DNA from: JBCCEV01 sp039030125
GTDB lineage: Bacteria; Pseudomonadota; Gammaproteobacteria; Ga0077536
Length of the DNA stretch: 27,285 bases
Direction: 5' to 3'
Assembly (NCBI GenBank): GCA_039030125.1
Contig: JBCCEV010000042.1
Location: 1-27,285 of the forward strand
Shown: positions 16,261 through 23,319 of the stretch, piece by piece
Layout: each line of letters opens with the position of its first letter
Position numbering within the stretch: position 1 is the first letter of the stretch
Notes under the pieces: generated by a model
What the model saw: only the letters and a program-made list of their open reading frames with translations
What the model was told of the DNA's origin: nothing
Database searches by the model: none
Position numbers and translations under genes: made by a program

Positions 16261-17379
16261 ATGACTGAGATACCGCATTTTCGCGACGCCGCACCCCATC
16301 ATTTGCGCCTCGGCCTGTTTAGCGCCAACTGTAAGGGCGGCCTCGCGATCTCAACCGCGCCGGGCGGTTGGGACGCGACTTGGGAGAATAATATTGCGTT
16401 GGCCAAGATGGCCGACCAGCGCGGACTGGATTTTCATTTGCCGGTGGCACGCTGGCACGGCTCGGGCCATTCCTCAGGCTGGATGGACGAGTCCATCGAT
16501 CCGATCGCCTGGTCAAGTGGGATCCTTGCGGCGACTGAACGCATGCATGTCTTCTCAACCATGCACGTTGCCATGCATCACCCGATTGCTGCGGCCAAAG
16601 CCTGCGCTAGTGCCTCACTGATTGGCAACGGGCGCTTCGGTTTGAACATGGTCTGCGGTTGGAACAAGCCGGAATACGATATGTTCGGTTTTCGTTTTCT
16701 CGAAGATCACGTCGAGAAATATGAACATGGTCAAGAATGGTTCGACATTGTCGAGAAGATCTGGTCGGTGGAAGACGCGTTTGATCATGACGGCAAGCAT
16801 TGGCAGCTTTCGGATGTCCAGGGTTCACCCAAGCCTGCGGGGGGTCGCCCGATCATTGTGAACGCCGCGGCGTCCGATGATGGCCGTGCATTCGCGGTAC
16901 GCAACTGCGATTACCTCCTTACCGTATTTCCCGAAATCGATCAGGCCGGGCCCATCGTGAACGACATGAAGGCGAAGGCGCAAGCTATCGGCAAGGACAT
17001 CAAGTCCATCGGTATTACCGCTGTAGTGTGCCGGCCAACCATGAAAGAGGCCCAAGAGTTCGACGAGTATTACTCCAACGAATGCGCCGACTGGGAGTGC
17101 GTGGATTACAACCTTAAGCTGGTGGGTTTGTATGGCGGGCACATGCCCGCCGACGTTCTGCAGCTTTATCGGCGCCGTTTCGCGCAGGGATTTGGTGGCT
17201 ATCCGATCGTAGGCGATCCCGATCACGTGGCAGCACAATACGCCAAGATCCAAGCCGCCGGCGTCGATGCCTGCACGATGACCTTTTTTAACTACCTCGA
17301 AGAGCTGCCATATTTTTGCGACGAGGTACTCCCCCGCCTGGAGAATCTCGGGGTACGCCAGCCGGTGATCGGGACTTAA
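16261..17379 (+). CDS. RutA-like LLM flavin-dependent monooxygenase
   Basis: A 372-residue luciferase-like monooxygenase of the RutA / dimethylsulfone monooxygenase type. RutA opens the uracil ring with a flavin-N5-peroxide. The key RutA block is present: RFGLNMVCGWNKPEYD at 125-140, with the conserved Asn at 129, and a Thr at 100 in the strand before it. A long N-terminal segment (MTEIPHFRDAAPHHLRLGLF) precedes the barrel, and VGDPDHVAAQYAKI closes it. A racemase-family gene starts three bases downstream, so they form one transcript. SfnG or another organosulfur-cleaving enzyme is the alternative, since that branch shares the fold and the motif. Function as a ring-cleaving enzyme is an inference. 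Confidence 0.85.
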   Translation: MTEIPHFRDAAPHHLRLGLFSANCKGGLAISTAPGGWDATWENNIALAKMADQRGLDFHLPVARWHGSGHSSGWMDESIDPIAWSSGILAATERMHVFSTMHVAMHHPIAAAKACASASLIGNGRFGLNMVCGWNKPEYDMFGFRFLEDHVEKYEHGQEWFDIVEKIWSVEDAFDHDGKHWQLSDVQGSPKPAGGRPIIVNAAASDDGRAFAVRNCDYLLTVFPEIDQAGPIVNDMKAKAQAIGKDIKSIGITAVVCRPTMKEAQEFDEYYSNECADWECVDYNLKLVGLYGGHMPADVLQLYRRRFAQGFGGYPIVGDPDHVAAQYAKIQAAGVDACTMTFFNYLEELPYFCDEVLPRLENLGVRQPVIGT

Positions 17380-17382
17380 ACG

Positions 17383-18123
17383 ATGGGGCAAAAAATCCGC
17401 ATGATTTTCCCGGTCCCACTGAGCGATGAGACACGGGGACTCATCGAATCCCAAGTTCCAGAAAGCCTGGTGAACTCACCCGACTTCGAAGTTGAGTTCG
17501 TCGGTTCCAAACGCATGATGAGTCTCGCCAACTCCTACTATGACCTCTACATCATGGAGGCCATTTGCCTGGAGGCGGGACTCAAGGCCCAAGACGACGG
17601 CTGCGCGGCGGTGTGTATCAACACCGTTTCGGATTCGGCGCTTTATGCGTTGCGCTCGCGCCTCAGCATTCCGGTGATCGCCCCTGGCCAAGCGGCGTTC
17701 CACACCGCTTGCATGCTGGGCCACAAGTTTTCAATCCTGACCATGTGGGCGCCTTGGATCCCAATGTACGAGAAAACCCTCAAGGAATATGGGCTTACGC
17801 ACCGCCTGGCGTCGATACGTCACATCAACACGCGACCCGATGTTGAAGAGCTGCTGATGGGCAAGGAAGACATCGTGTTCGGCAAGCTCGAAGAACAGGG
17901 CCTTGCCGCCATCGAAGAAGACGGCGCCGAGGTGATCGTGATCGGCTCAACCACCATGCATCAGTCGCATGCCTATCTTGCTAAAAAACTGCCGGTGCCG
18001 GTGATCAATCCCGGCGTGCTGGCCTACAAGCTCTGCGAAATGCTGATTGCCTTGGGTCTCTCGCATTCGAAGCTGGCATTCCCAGATCCAGAATTGCTAC
18101 AGGATGAGGCACTTTTTCCCTGA
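17383..18123 (+). CDS. Asp/Glu/hydantoin racemase-family protein (catalytic Cys variant)
   Basis: A 246-residue protein of the family that includes hydantoin racemase, maleate isomerase and arylmalonate decarboxylase. Classic members use two Cys residues as acid and base. Here the C-terminal motif, normally GCxxM, reads GSTTM with Ser189 in place of Cys. The N-terminal Cys is plausibly Cys78 in DGCAAVC, although the following loop is about three residues longer than in hydantoin racemases. So a two-base racemase mechanism looks unlikely and an isomerase, lyase or one-base reaction is possible. It begins three bases after the RutA-like gene and is probably translationally coupled, which ties it to that enzyme's product. 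Confidence 0.82.
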   Translation: MGQKIRMIFPVPLSDETRGLIESQVPESLVNSPDFEVEFVGSKRMMSLANSYYDLYIMEAICLEAGLKAQDDGCAAVCINTVSDSALYALRSRLSIPVIAPGQAAFHTACMLGHKFSILTMWAPWIPMYEKTLKEYGLTHRLASIRHINTRPDVEELLMGKEDIVFGKLEEQGLAAIEEDGAEVIVIGSTTMHQSHAYLAKKLPVPVINPGVLAYKLCEMLIALGLSHSKLAFPDPELLQDEALFP

Positions 18124-18164
18124 CTCTGGAACTTGCGGTAATTCGCCACAAAGTTGAAGCAGAC

Positions 18165-18180
18165 CGATTGTTAACAATCG
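18165..18180. promoter_or_regulatory. Perfect 16-base palindrome upstream of VPLPGA protein gene
   Basis: CGATTGTTAACAATCG is a perfect inverted repeat lying 50 bases before the start at 18231 and 42 bases after the racemase-family stop. It is AT-rich in the middle and has no T-run after it, so an operator for a dimeric regulator is more likely than a terminator. The base directly after it begins TTGACG, which resembles a -35 box, but no well-spaced -10 follows. Confidence 0.4.
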
Positions 18181-18230
18181 TTGACGCTGACAAACTGTGT
18201 TAGACGAATTCATCACTAAGGGCTGGTGAC

Positions 18231-18845
18231 ATGCGATTGGGGATCCCGACCGTCCTAGCGGTTTCGCTCGTTGCGGGGTTGAGTGTGCAAGCTGCACCCG
18301 TGCAACTGAGCTACACCGTCACCGCAAGCGATTTCCGGGATTCCAACTCAAATCCGCCGCCGGCACCAACGTCAACGTTGGTGACCGGCTCGTTTTCGTT
18401 CACTTTCGATGATTCGATCCTTAGCGGTCAAACTGGGTTAACACTGGATTCCGTTATTGGTTTTGATATCACTAGAAATGACGGCCAAGTCATCGATTTT
18501 GATACCACGAACACCTTGGTAAGGATCGAATTCCTGAACCCCGACACGCGCCGCATCACATTCGGCGGGGCGGTCAACGGCGAACAAAGCATGGTGGGAC
18601 TCACGGATCCGGGTGATTTCCGCACGGCATTCGACGTGTCAATCAGCAACAGCTACATGGTCGCCAATATTCTGCCGCCCCCTGGGGGCTTCACCTTCCA
18701 GACCGCGGTCGATCCGTTCTACGACGCATTTAACTATAGCGTCGTCGGACAACAGGTCTCGCCTGCTGCGGTGCCGCTGCCCGGCGCCATCGTGTTACTA
18801 CTGTCCGGTTTACTGACGTTACGGCAAGCCGGTAATCGCCGCTAA
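18231..18845 (+). CDS. Secreted protein with VPLPGA-type (PEP-CTERM-like) sorting tail
   Basis: A 204-residue exported protein. It opens with MRLGIPTVLAVSLVAGLSVQA, a Sec signal peptide with probable cleavage at QA/A. The mature part is rich in beta-strand patterns and Thr/Ser, with no catalytic motif I recognise. The C-terminus is VPLPGA, a hydrophobic helix (IVLLLSGLLTL) and basic residues RQAGNRR, the layout of PEP-CTERM sorting signals that exosortase cuts to place proteins at the envelope. AAGGG about eight bases upstream supports the ATG. Its last four bases overlap the convergent SDR gene. Its connection to the catabolic genes is unclear. Confidence 0.8.
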   Translation: MRLGIPTVLAVSLVAGLSVQAAPVQLSYTVTASDFRDSNSNPPPAPTSTLVTGSFSFTFDDSILSGQTGLTLDSVIGFDITRNDGQVIDFDTTNTLVRIEFLNPDTRRITFGGAVNGEQSMVGLTDPGDFRTAFDVSISNSYMVANILPPPGGFTFQTAVDPFYDAFNYSVVGQQVSPAAVPLPGAIVLLLSGLLTLRQAGNRR

Positions 18846-19621
18846 CCGATCGTGGCGCCGCCATCAATGACGAAGTTCTGACCGGTGGTAAAGCTACCCG
18901 CGCGCGAGGCCAGATAAACCGCGATCCCGGAGATTTCCTCGGGCTCGCCAATCCGCCTTAACGGATCGCGGACGGTGCGCTCCGCTAAAATATCAGGGTT
19001 CTCCCACAAAGCGCGCGCGAAATCCGTGCGCACCAGGCCCGGCGAGATCGCGTTGACACGAATGTTGTGAGGACCGTATTCGTAGGCGAGATTGCGGACC
19101 AATTGCAGGTCCGCAGCTTTGGAAATGCAGTAAGCGCCAAGTTTGCCATGGCCACGTAAGCCGCCAATCGAAGAGACAATGATAATCGAACCATCCTTGT
19201 GCTCCACCATCTCGGGCAACACCATTTGGGCGAGCCAATGATTGGCCATGATATTAACGTCCAAAATCTTGGCGAACGCATCATCCGGCAATTCACTCAT
19301 GGATCCGTAAGCGGGATTGACCGCCGCATTACAAACCAAAATGTCAATCTTGCCGCACTGTTCTCGGGTCCGAGCAACCAGCCGCTCTAACTGGTCTTTG
19401 TGAGAGATATTCGCAGCGATAGCGATCGCGCCACCGGGCAGACCCTCAAGCTCAACGTTAATTGCATCGGCTACTTTCTTGCACGCGTCCTCTTTACGGC
19501 TCGAAATAACGACTTGAGCGCCGTGCCGCGCAAACTCCAGGGCGATCGCACGGCCGATCCCTTTACTCGAACCCGTAACCAACGCGCACTTGCCCGTTAA
19601 ATCAAATAACTCACTCGTCAC
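18842..19621 (-). CDS. Short-chain dehydrogenase/reductase (SDR)
   Basis: A 259-residue NAD(P)-dependent oxidoreductase of the classical SDR family. The nucleotide loop is TGSSKGIG at 16-23; NAAV at 98-101, Asn123, Ser151, Tyr164 and Lys168 form the usual catalytic tetrad, and the C-terminal half carries SPGLVRTDFARAL and GQNFVIDGGATIG. It oxidises an alcohol or reduces a carbonyl; the substrate is not evident. The start is GTG 20 bases after the alpha/beta hydrolase stop, with an AAGG-like site upstream. It is the last gene of the operon SQR-like, RidA, hydrolase, SDR. If the limonene-type module is real it could play the carveol-dehydrogenase-like role, but this is speculative. Confidence 0.92.
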   Translation of the reverse strand: MTSELFDLTGKCALVTGSSKGIGRAIALEFARHGAQVVISSRKEDACKKVADAINVELEGLPGGAIAIAANISHKDQLERLVARTREQCGKIDILVCNAAVNPAYGSMSELPDDAFAKILDVNIMANHWLAQMVLPEMVEHKDGSIIIVSSIGGLRGHGKLGAYCISKAADLQLVRNLAYEYGPHNIRVNAISPGLVRTDFARALWENPDILAERTVRDPLRRIGEPEEISGIAVYLASRAGSFTTGQNFVIDGGATIG

Positions 19622-19641
19622 GGTAGCGCGCCTTTTCTTCG

Positions 19642-20340
19642 TTAAAGTTGTAACCAGGTGCTGAGCAGCGCAGTCACCGCCTGCGGCTGCTCCATCGTTG
19701 ACATATGGCCGCAGTCCTCGATAACACTTAACAGTGAGTTGGGGATGAGCGACGCCATTTCTTCATGCATTTCCAAGGGCGTAATCGCATCCGCCCGGCC
19801 GCAGACGATCAAGGTTGGCAGATCGTAGCTGCCGAGCGCGCCGCGGGCATCAGGGCGGCCAATGAGGGCGGTAATTTGACGTTCAAACGCCGCCGCCCCG
19901 ATGGAGCAGGCCATCCCGACAATGGCGTTTGTAAGCGGTGCATCTGCGAGTCGACTGGGATGCACGAGATTGGGCAATAAAGTCAATGCAACCTCAGCCA
20001 TTCTTCCTGCTGCGCTTAACTCAAGGAGTAAGCGCCGACGCTCGGTTTGCTCGGGGAGGTCAGCTCGTGCGTTGGTGTCAAGCAATGCCAAGCGCTCGAT
20101 GCGCTCGGGCGCGATGCGCATCATTGCATTCGCGATGATGCCACCCATCGACAGGCCGCAAAGGGCGAAACGCTCAGGAGCTTGTGCCAACGCGGATTCG
20201 GCTAAGCCCGTGATCGAATCAGCCTGAGTCACGTTTGCGACCATGCAATTGGCAACCGCACTCAGGTGAGCGAGTTGGTGTTCCCATAACAACTCATTGC
20301 ACAGCAGGCCAGGAACGAATACCACGTGCGGCTTAGCCAT
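19642..20340 (-). CDS. Alpha/beta hydrolase (RutD-like)
   Basis: A 232-residue alpha/beta-fold hydrolase. The oxyanion region VFVPGLLCNELLW is at 7-19, the nucleophile elbow GLSMGG places Ser64, the acid is Asp184 in GRADAITP, and the base is His212 in CGHMSTME. Short cap, no signal peptide, cytoplasmic. RutD, a member of this fold in uracil breakdown, is thought to speed hydrolysis of an unstable carbamoyl-type intermediate; a similar role would fit the RidA gene 12 bases upstream. An esterase or lactone hydrolase is equally compatible. The gene sits between RidA and the SDR in one operon. Confidence 0.85.
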   Translation of the reverse strand: MAKPHVVFVPGLLCNELLWEHQLAHLSAVANCMVANVTQADSITGLAESALAQAPERFALCGLSMGGIIANAMMRIAPERIERLALLDTNARADLPEQTERRRLLLELSAAGRMAEVALTLLPNLVHPSRLADAPLTNAIVGMACSIGAAAFERQITALIGRPDARGALGSYDLPTLIVCGRADAITPLEMHEEMASLIPNSLLSVIEDCGHMSTMEQPQAVTALLSTWLQL

Positions 20341-20352
20341 CGGTAATGATCT

Positions 20353-20748
20353 TCAGATGCTCTGTTTATAGAAAGTAAATTCCATTTCCACCGCCGCGTT
20401 AAGCGGTAATGCACTCACGCCCACCGCGGTTCTCGCTGGGAGGTGGCCATCGGCGGCGAAGACCGCTTCCCATGCGCTATTGATAGCTGGGAAAGCGCCA
20501 AAATCCGCCGTGAAGATCGTGACGCTCATCAGCTCATCGAGCGTCAGGTCGAAATCGGGCAACGCGGTGAGGAGGTTCTCCAAGATCTTAGCCGTTTCCG
20601 CGCCAGCCCCACCTTCGGCCAGTGCGCCGGTAGCGGCGTCCAGTCCAATCATTCCAGCGCTCTTGTAGAACGGGCCCGCCTTGACGAGCGGGCTATATCG
20701 AAATCGCGGCCGCGGCAGCTTCGCTGAGCTCAGCGTCTCTATGGCCAC
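20353..20748 (-). CDS. RidA/YjgF-family protein (RutC-like)
   Basis: A 131-residue RidA-family protein. These homotrimers hydrolyse reactive enamines and imines, and the RutC branch acts in uracil breakdown. The family-defining Arg is present in LPARTAVG (Arg106) and the carboxylate strand appears as VEMEFTFY (residues 120-127), so the active site looks intact. KSAGMIGLDAATGAL is the usual N-terminal glycine loop. It starts with GTG three bases after the SQR-like stop. Detoxifying an enamine or imine made during oxidative ring opening is an inference from the neighbours. Confidence 0.88.
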   Translation of the reverse strand: MAIETLSSAKLPRPRFRYSPLVKAGPFYKSAGMIGLDAATGALAEGGAGAETAKILENLLTALPDFDLTLDELMSVTIFTADFGAFPAINSAWEAVFAADGHLPARTAVGVSALPLNAAVEMEFTFYKQSI

Positions 20749-20751
20749 CGT

Positions 20752-21990
20752 CTATTCAGTCCAACCGGTATTGTGCGCCGGAAAGGTTTCATGGCCCTTC
20801 AGCATATAGTTCCAATACAAAAGTGGTAGCCCGGTTTTTTTAATCATCCAATTTGGCATCGACTCACTCGCCGGATTAAGCGGCGGGGTCGGAGTAACTT
20901 TCCCACCATAAACGAACTCAGCAATGATGGCTTTCCCGTAGGCGGTAGTAAGAGGACAAGAACCGTAACCGTCATATTGCGCGGTGCCTGTGTTGCCAGC
21001 CATCCGAGCGAGCAGATTGGTGACCACAACAGGCGCCTGCTTGCGCACGGCGGCCGCCGTTTTCGAATTAGGCGTGGAACCGACATCGCCCAACGCGAAT
21101 ACGTTTTCAAAGCGAGTTGACTGCATCGAGTTTTGGTCGACATCTACAAATCCAGCGTCATTGGCGAGCGGCGACGCTTTCACACATTCCGGCGGACTTT
21201 GGTGCGGCGTGACATGCAACATATCGAAGTCGACGGTGTCACGCCCGCCACCCCCTTCAGACACGTCTTCGAAGGTCGCCTTTTTTGCGCCACCATCGAC
21301 GGCCACTAAATTGCGTTGATACCCCAGGGTAACAGCGTAACGCTCGGCAACTTTGACCAATCGCTCAGCAAAATACGGCACACCAAAAATCGCTGGCCCG
21401 TGGAGATTGAACGTTATCGAGCAGGAATCCGCGATCCCCTTTTTGCGCAAATGGTCGGCGGTGAGATAGACGATTTTCTGTGGCGCACCGGGACACTTAA
21501 AAGGCAACGGCGCTTGCGTGAAGACAGCGTTCGCTCCGGCGCCGAGCGATTGCAAGCATTCCCAAGTGTATTCAACAGTCCCCGGGGAGTAGTTGCTGCA
21601 TACGCCGTTGCTGCCCAGTGTATCTTCAAGCCCTTCGATCTTGTCCCAAATCAGCTCAAGTCCAGTGCATACAACCAGGTTGTCGTAGCTTAGCGCGCTA
21701 CCAGAGTCCAAGATGATTTTGTTATTTTCTGGTTCGAAGGTCGCACAGCGCTCTTGAATCCAGTCGACACCGCTGGGGATCAGCGAGCGCATCATGCGCC
21801 GGGTACTCCCCAAGCGGCAGCTTCCGGCGCCGACTAGCGTAAACGCGGGTTGGTAGTAATGAACATCGGAAGGATCAACGATGGCAATACTCAGCGAGCG
21901 GCCACCGGATCTGCGTGTTAGCGAAGCCGCGACCGTGATGCCCGCAGCACCGCCACCCACGATCAATACCTCGTAATGGTCTTTTGCCAT
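20752..21990 (-). CDS. Sulfide:quinone oxidoreductase-like flavoprotein
   Basis: A 412-residue FAD protein of the sulfide:quinone reductase/flavocytochrome c family. The dinucleotide loop IVGGGAAG is at 10-17, HYYQPAFTLVGAG at 44-56 matches the type II SQR signature, and GDVGSTPNSKTAAAVRKQAP near 301-320 is the second FAD segment. Three Cys typical of sulfide handling occur: Cys131 (GVCSNY), Cys166 (PFKCPGAP) and Cys345 (GSCPL). So it probably oxidises sulfide or a persulfide into the quinone pool at the membrane surface. It heads an operon with RidA, a hydrolase and an SDR, an odd setting that leaves open a different oxidised substrate. The start is ATG at 21990. Confidence 0.85.
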   Translation of the reverse strand: MAKDHYEVLIVGGGAAGITVAASLTRRSGGRSLSIAIVDPSDVHYYQPAFTLVGAGSCRLGSTRRMMRSLIPSGVDWIQERCATFEPENNKIILDSGSALSYDNLVVCTGLELIWDKIEGLEDTLGSNGVCSNYSPGTVEYTWECLQSLGAGANAVFTQAPLPFKCPGAPQKIVYLTADHLRKKGIADSCSITFNLHGPAIFGVPYFAERLVKVAERYAVTLGYQRNLVAVDGGAKKATFEDVSEGGGGRDTVDFDMLHVTPHQSPPECVKASPLANDAGFVDVDQNSMQSTRFENVFALGDVGSTPNSKTAAAVRKQAPVVVTNLLARMAGNTGTAQYDGYGSCPLTTAYGKAIIAEFVYGGKVTPTPPLNPASESMPNWMIKKTGLPLLYWNYMLKGHETFPAHNTGWTE

Positions 21991-22059
21991 ACCCCATCCC
22001 CTAATACGGTTGGATAGCCTGACCCTCGTTCATTTCCCGCGGGAGATCAAGAGACCACG

Positions 22060-23277
22060 CTAGACCACTCGATTTCGGCCTGCTTTTTTCGCTCGATATA
22101 GCGCTTGGTCGGCGGCTTTGAGCACGTCCAGAGGCGCCGCTTTCTTTGGTTTTGGCTCAGCAGTTCCAATGCTGATTGTCACCGAGACCAATTTTTCTCG
22201 AGGTTCGCGACGACGCCCCCGACGCGCTTCGCCTTGCCCTTGGTTTTTGTTGCGCGCGCCGGTATTCCGCAAACGCATCTCATAGTCTTCAATTGTCGAG
22301 CGCACGGCCTCAAGGTGGGGCTTGGCATGCTCGCGCGTCTTACCGGCAAAGACGACACTGAACTCCTCACCCCCATAACGAAACGGCACCCCACCACCAC
22401 CAACAGCGCCGATCTTTTTCGCAACCATCCGCAGCACTTCGTCGCCCACATCGTGACCATGGGTATCATTGAATTTTTTGAAGTGGTCGATATCCAGCAT
22501 CGCGATGGTAAAGCGTGAACCCAAGCTGCGTAACCTTTGGTCGAAAGCGCGGCGCGATAACAAGCCGGTCAACTCGTCGCGATAGGCGAGGTCATGCGCG
22601 CTGCGGATCTGTGCGGCGATCAGAAGCACAGCCATGACGCTAAAAAAAATGACTGAAATGTTCTCCCAGGCAAACAAGACAAATGTCGCGCCGACGAAAA
22701 TGATCATACTGTAAGCGACAGTGGCGTACTGATCGTCGCGGACAAAGTAAAATGAGAGCACCACAACTAACGCAAGCGCCAACGCGAGGGTCGCCGCGAG
22801 CGTCAGTGGTCCATTGACATAGCGGATAGTAAGAACCGATCCGAAAGCCTGAGCGAGGGAACCATCCAGATCGGGAACAGGGACGATCCACGCTAGCGCG
22901 GCCAATGCGAAACCGAGATAAATGCCCATAGCGAAGCGGCTTCGAACACCACGCTCTGGCACCACTGTAAAACTAGCGAGCAATAACGGCGCGAAGGTGC
23001 TAGTCAGCAAAAACACGTCGAACGCCCTTTTGTTGTCGAGCGAGATTTGAAGATGGGACCGAATTGACCAGAACGTTAAGATTGCAACCGCTAGTCCCAG
23101 CGTGATCCGCAAACGGTCATAGTAGAGTGCGAGACCCGCCGCCATGATCATCAACACATAGGGGGCCGCGCCACCGATCTCCGGCGCTGACTGGACAAGG
23201 CCGGCTAGCGTGGGATGGGCGATCAGTACCGCGGCGACCACCGTGAAGGGAGTCGCGAGTGTCAGCAGCTTCTTCAC
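22060..23277 (-). CDS. Membrane-bound GGDEF-domain protein (probable diguanylate cyclase)
   Basis: A 405-residue protein with about seven hydrophobic segments in residues 5-225 and a GGDEF domain at 230-405. The domain has DELTGLLSRRAF (234-245), LDIDHFKKFNDTHGHDVGDE (261-280), the active motif GGEEF (302-306) and the closing ALYRAKKAGRNRV. The catalytic motif is intact, so cyclic di-GMP synthesis is likely. The usual RxxD inhibitory site before the motif is absent. A basic, Gln- and Arg-rich insertion lies at about 338-362, unusual for the domain. The start is GTG and sits right after a 7-base inverted repeat. Confidence 0.86.
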   Translation of the reverse strand: MKKLLTLATPFTVVAAVLIAHPTLAGLVQSAPEIGGAAPYVLMIMAAGLALYYDRLRITLGLAVAILTFWSIRSHLQISLDNKRAFDVFLLTSTFAPLLLASFTVVPERGVRSRFAMGIYLGFALAALAWIVPVPDLDGSLAQAFGSVLTIRYVNGPLTLAATLALALALVVVLSFYFVRDDQYATVAYSMIIFVGATFVLFAWENISVIFFSVMAVLLIAAQIRSAHDLAYRDELTGLLSRRAFDQRLRSLGSRFTIAMLDIDHFKKFNDTHGHDVGDEVLRMVAKKIGAVGGGGVPFRYGGEEFSVVFAGKTREHAKPHLEAVRSTIEDYEMRLRNTGARNKNQGQGEARRGRRREPREKLVSVTISIGTAEPKPKKAAPLDVLKAADQALYRAKKAGRNRVV

Positions 23278-23301
23278 CCGGCTTCCAGTCCATCAAGCCG
23301 G
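23278..23301 (-). promoter_or_regulatory. Inverted repeat adjoining the GGDEF start codon
   Basis: CCGGCTT at 23278-23284 and AAGCCGG at 23295-23301 form a perfect 7-base stem with a 10-base loop, directly next to the GTG start at 23275-23277 on the minus strand and in the 42-base gap after malate synthase G. In the transcript it would cover the ribosome site of the GGDEF gene. It has no T-run, so translational control or chance are both possible. Confidence 0.4.
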
Positions 23302-23319
23302 AAGCACCGCGTGCGCACG

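Noticed and set aside
16825..17454. A 209-codon minus-strand open frame
   Set aside because: Antisense to the RutA-like gene, which has family motifs in register.
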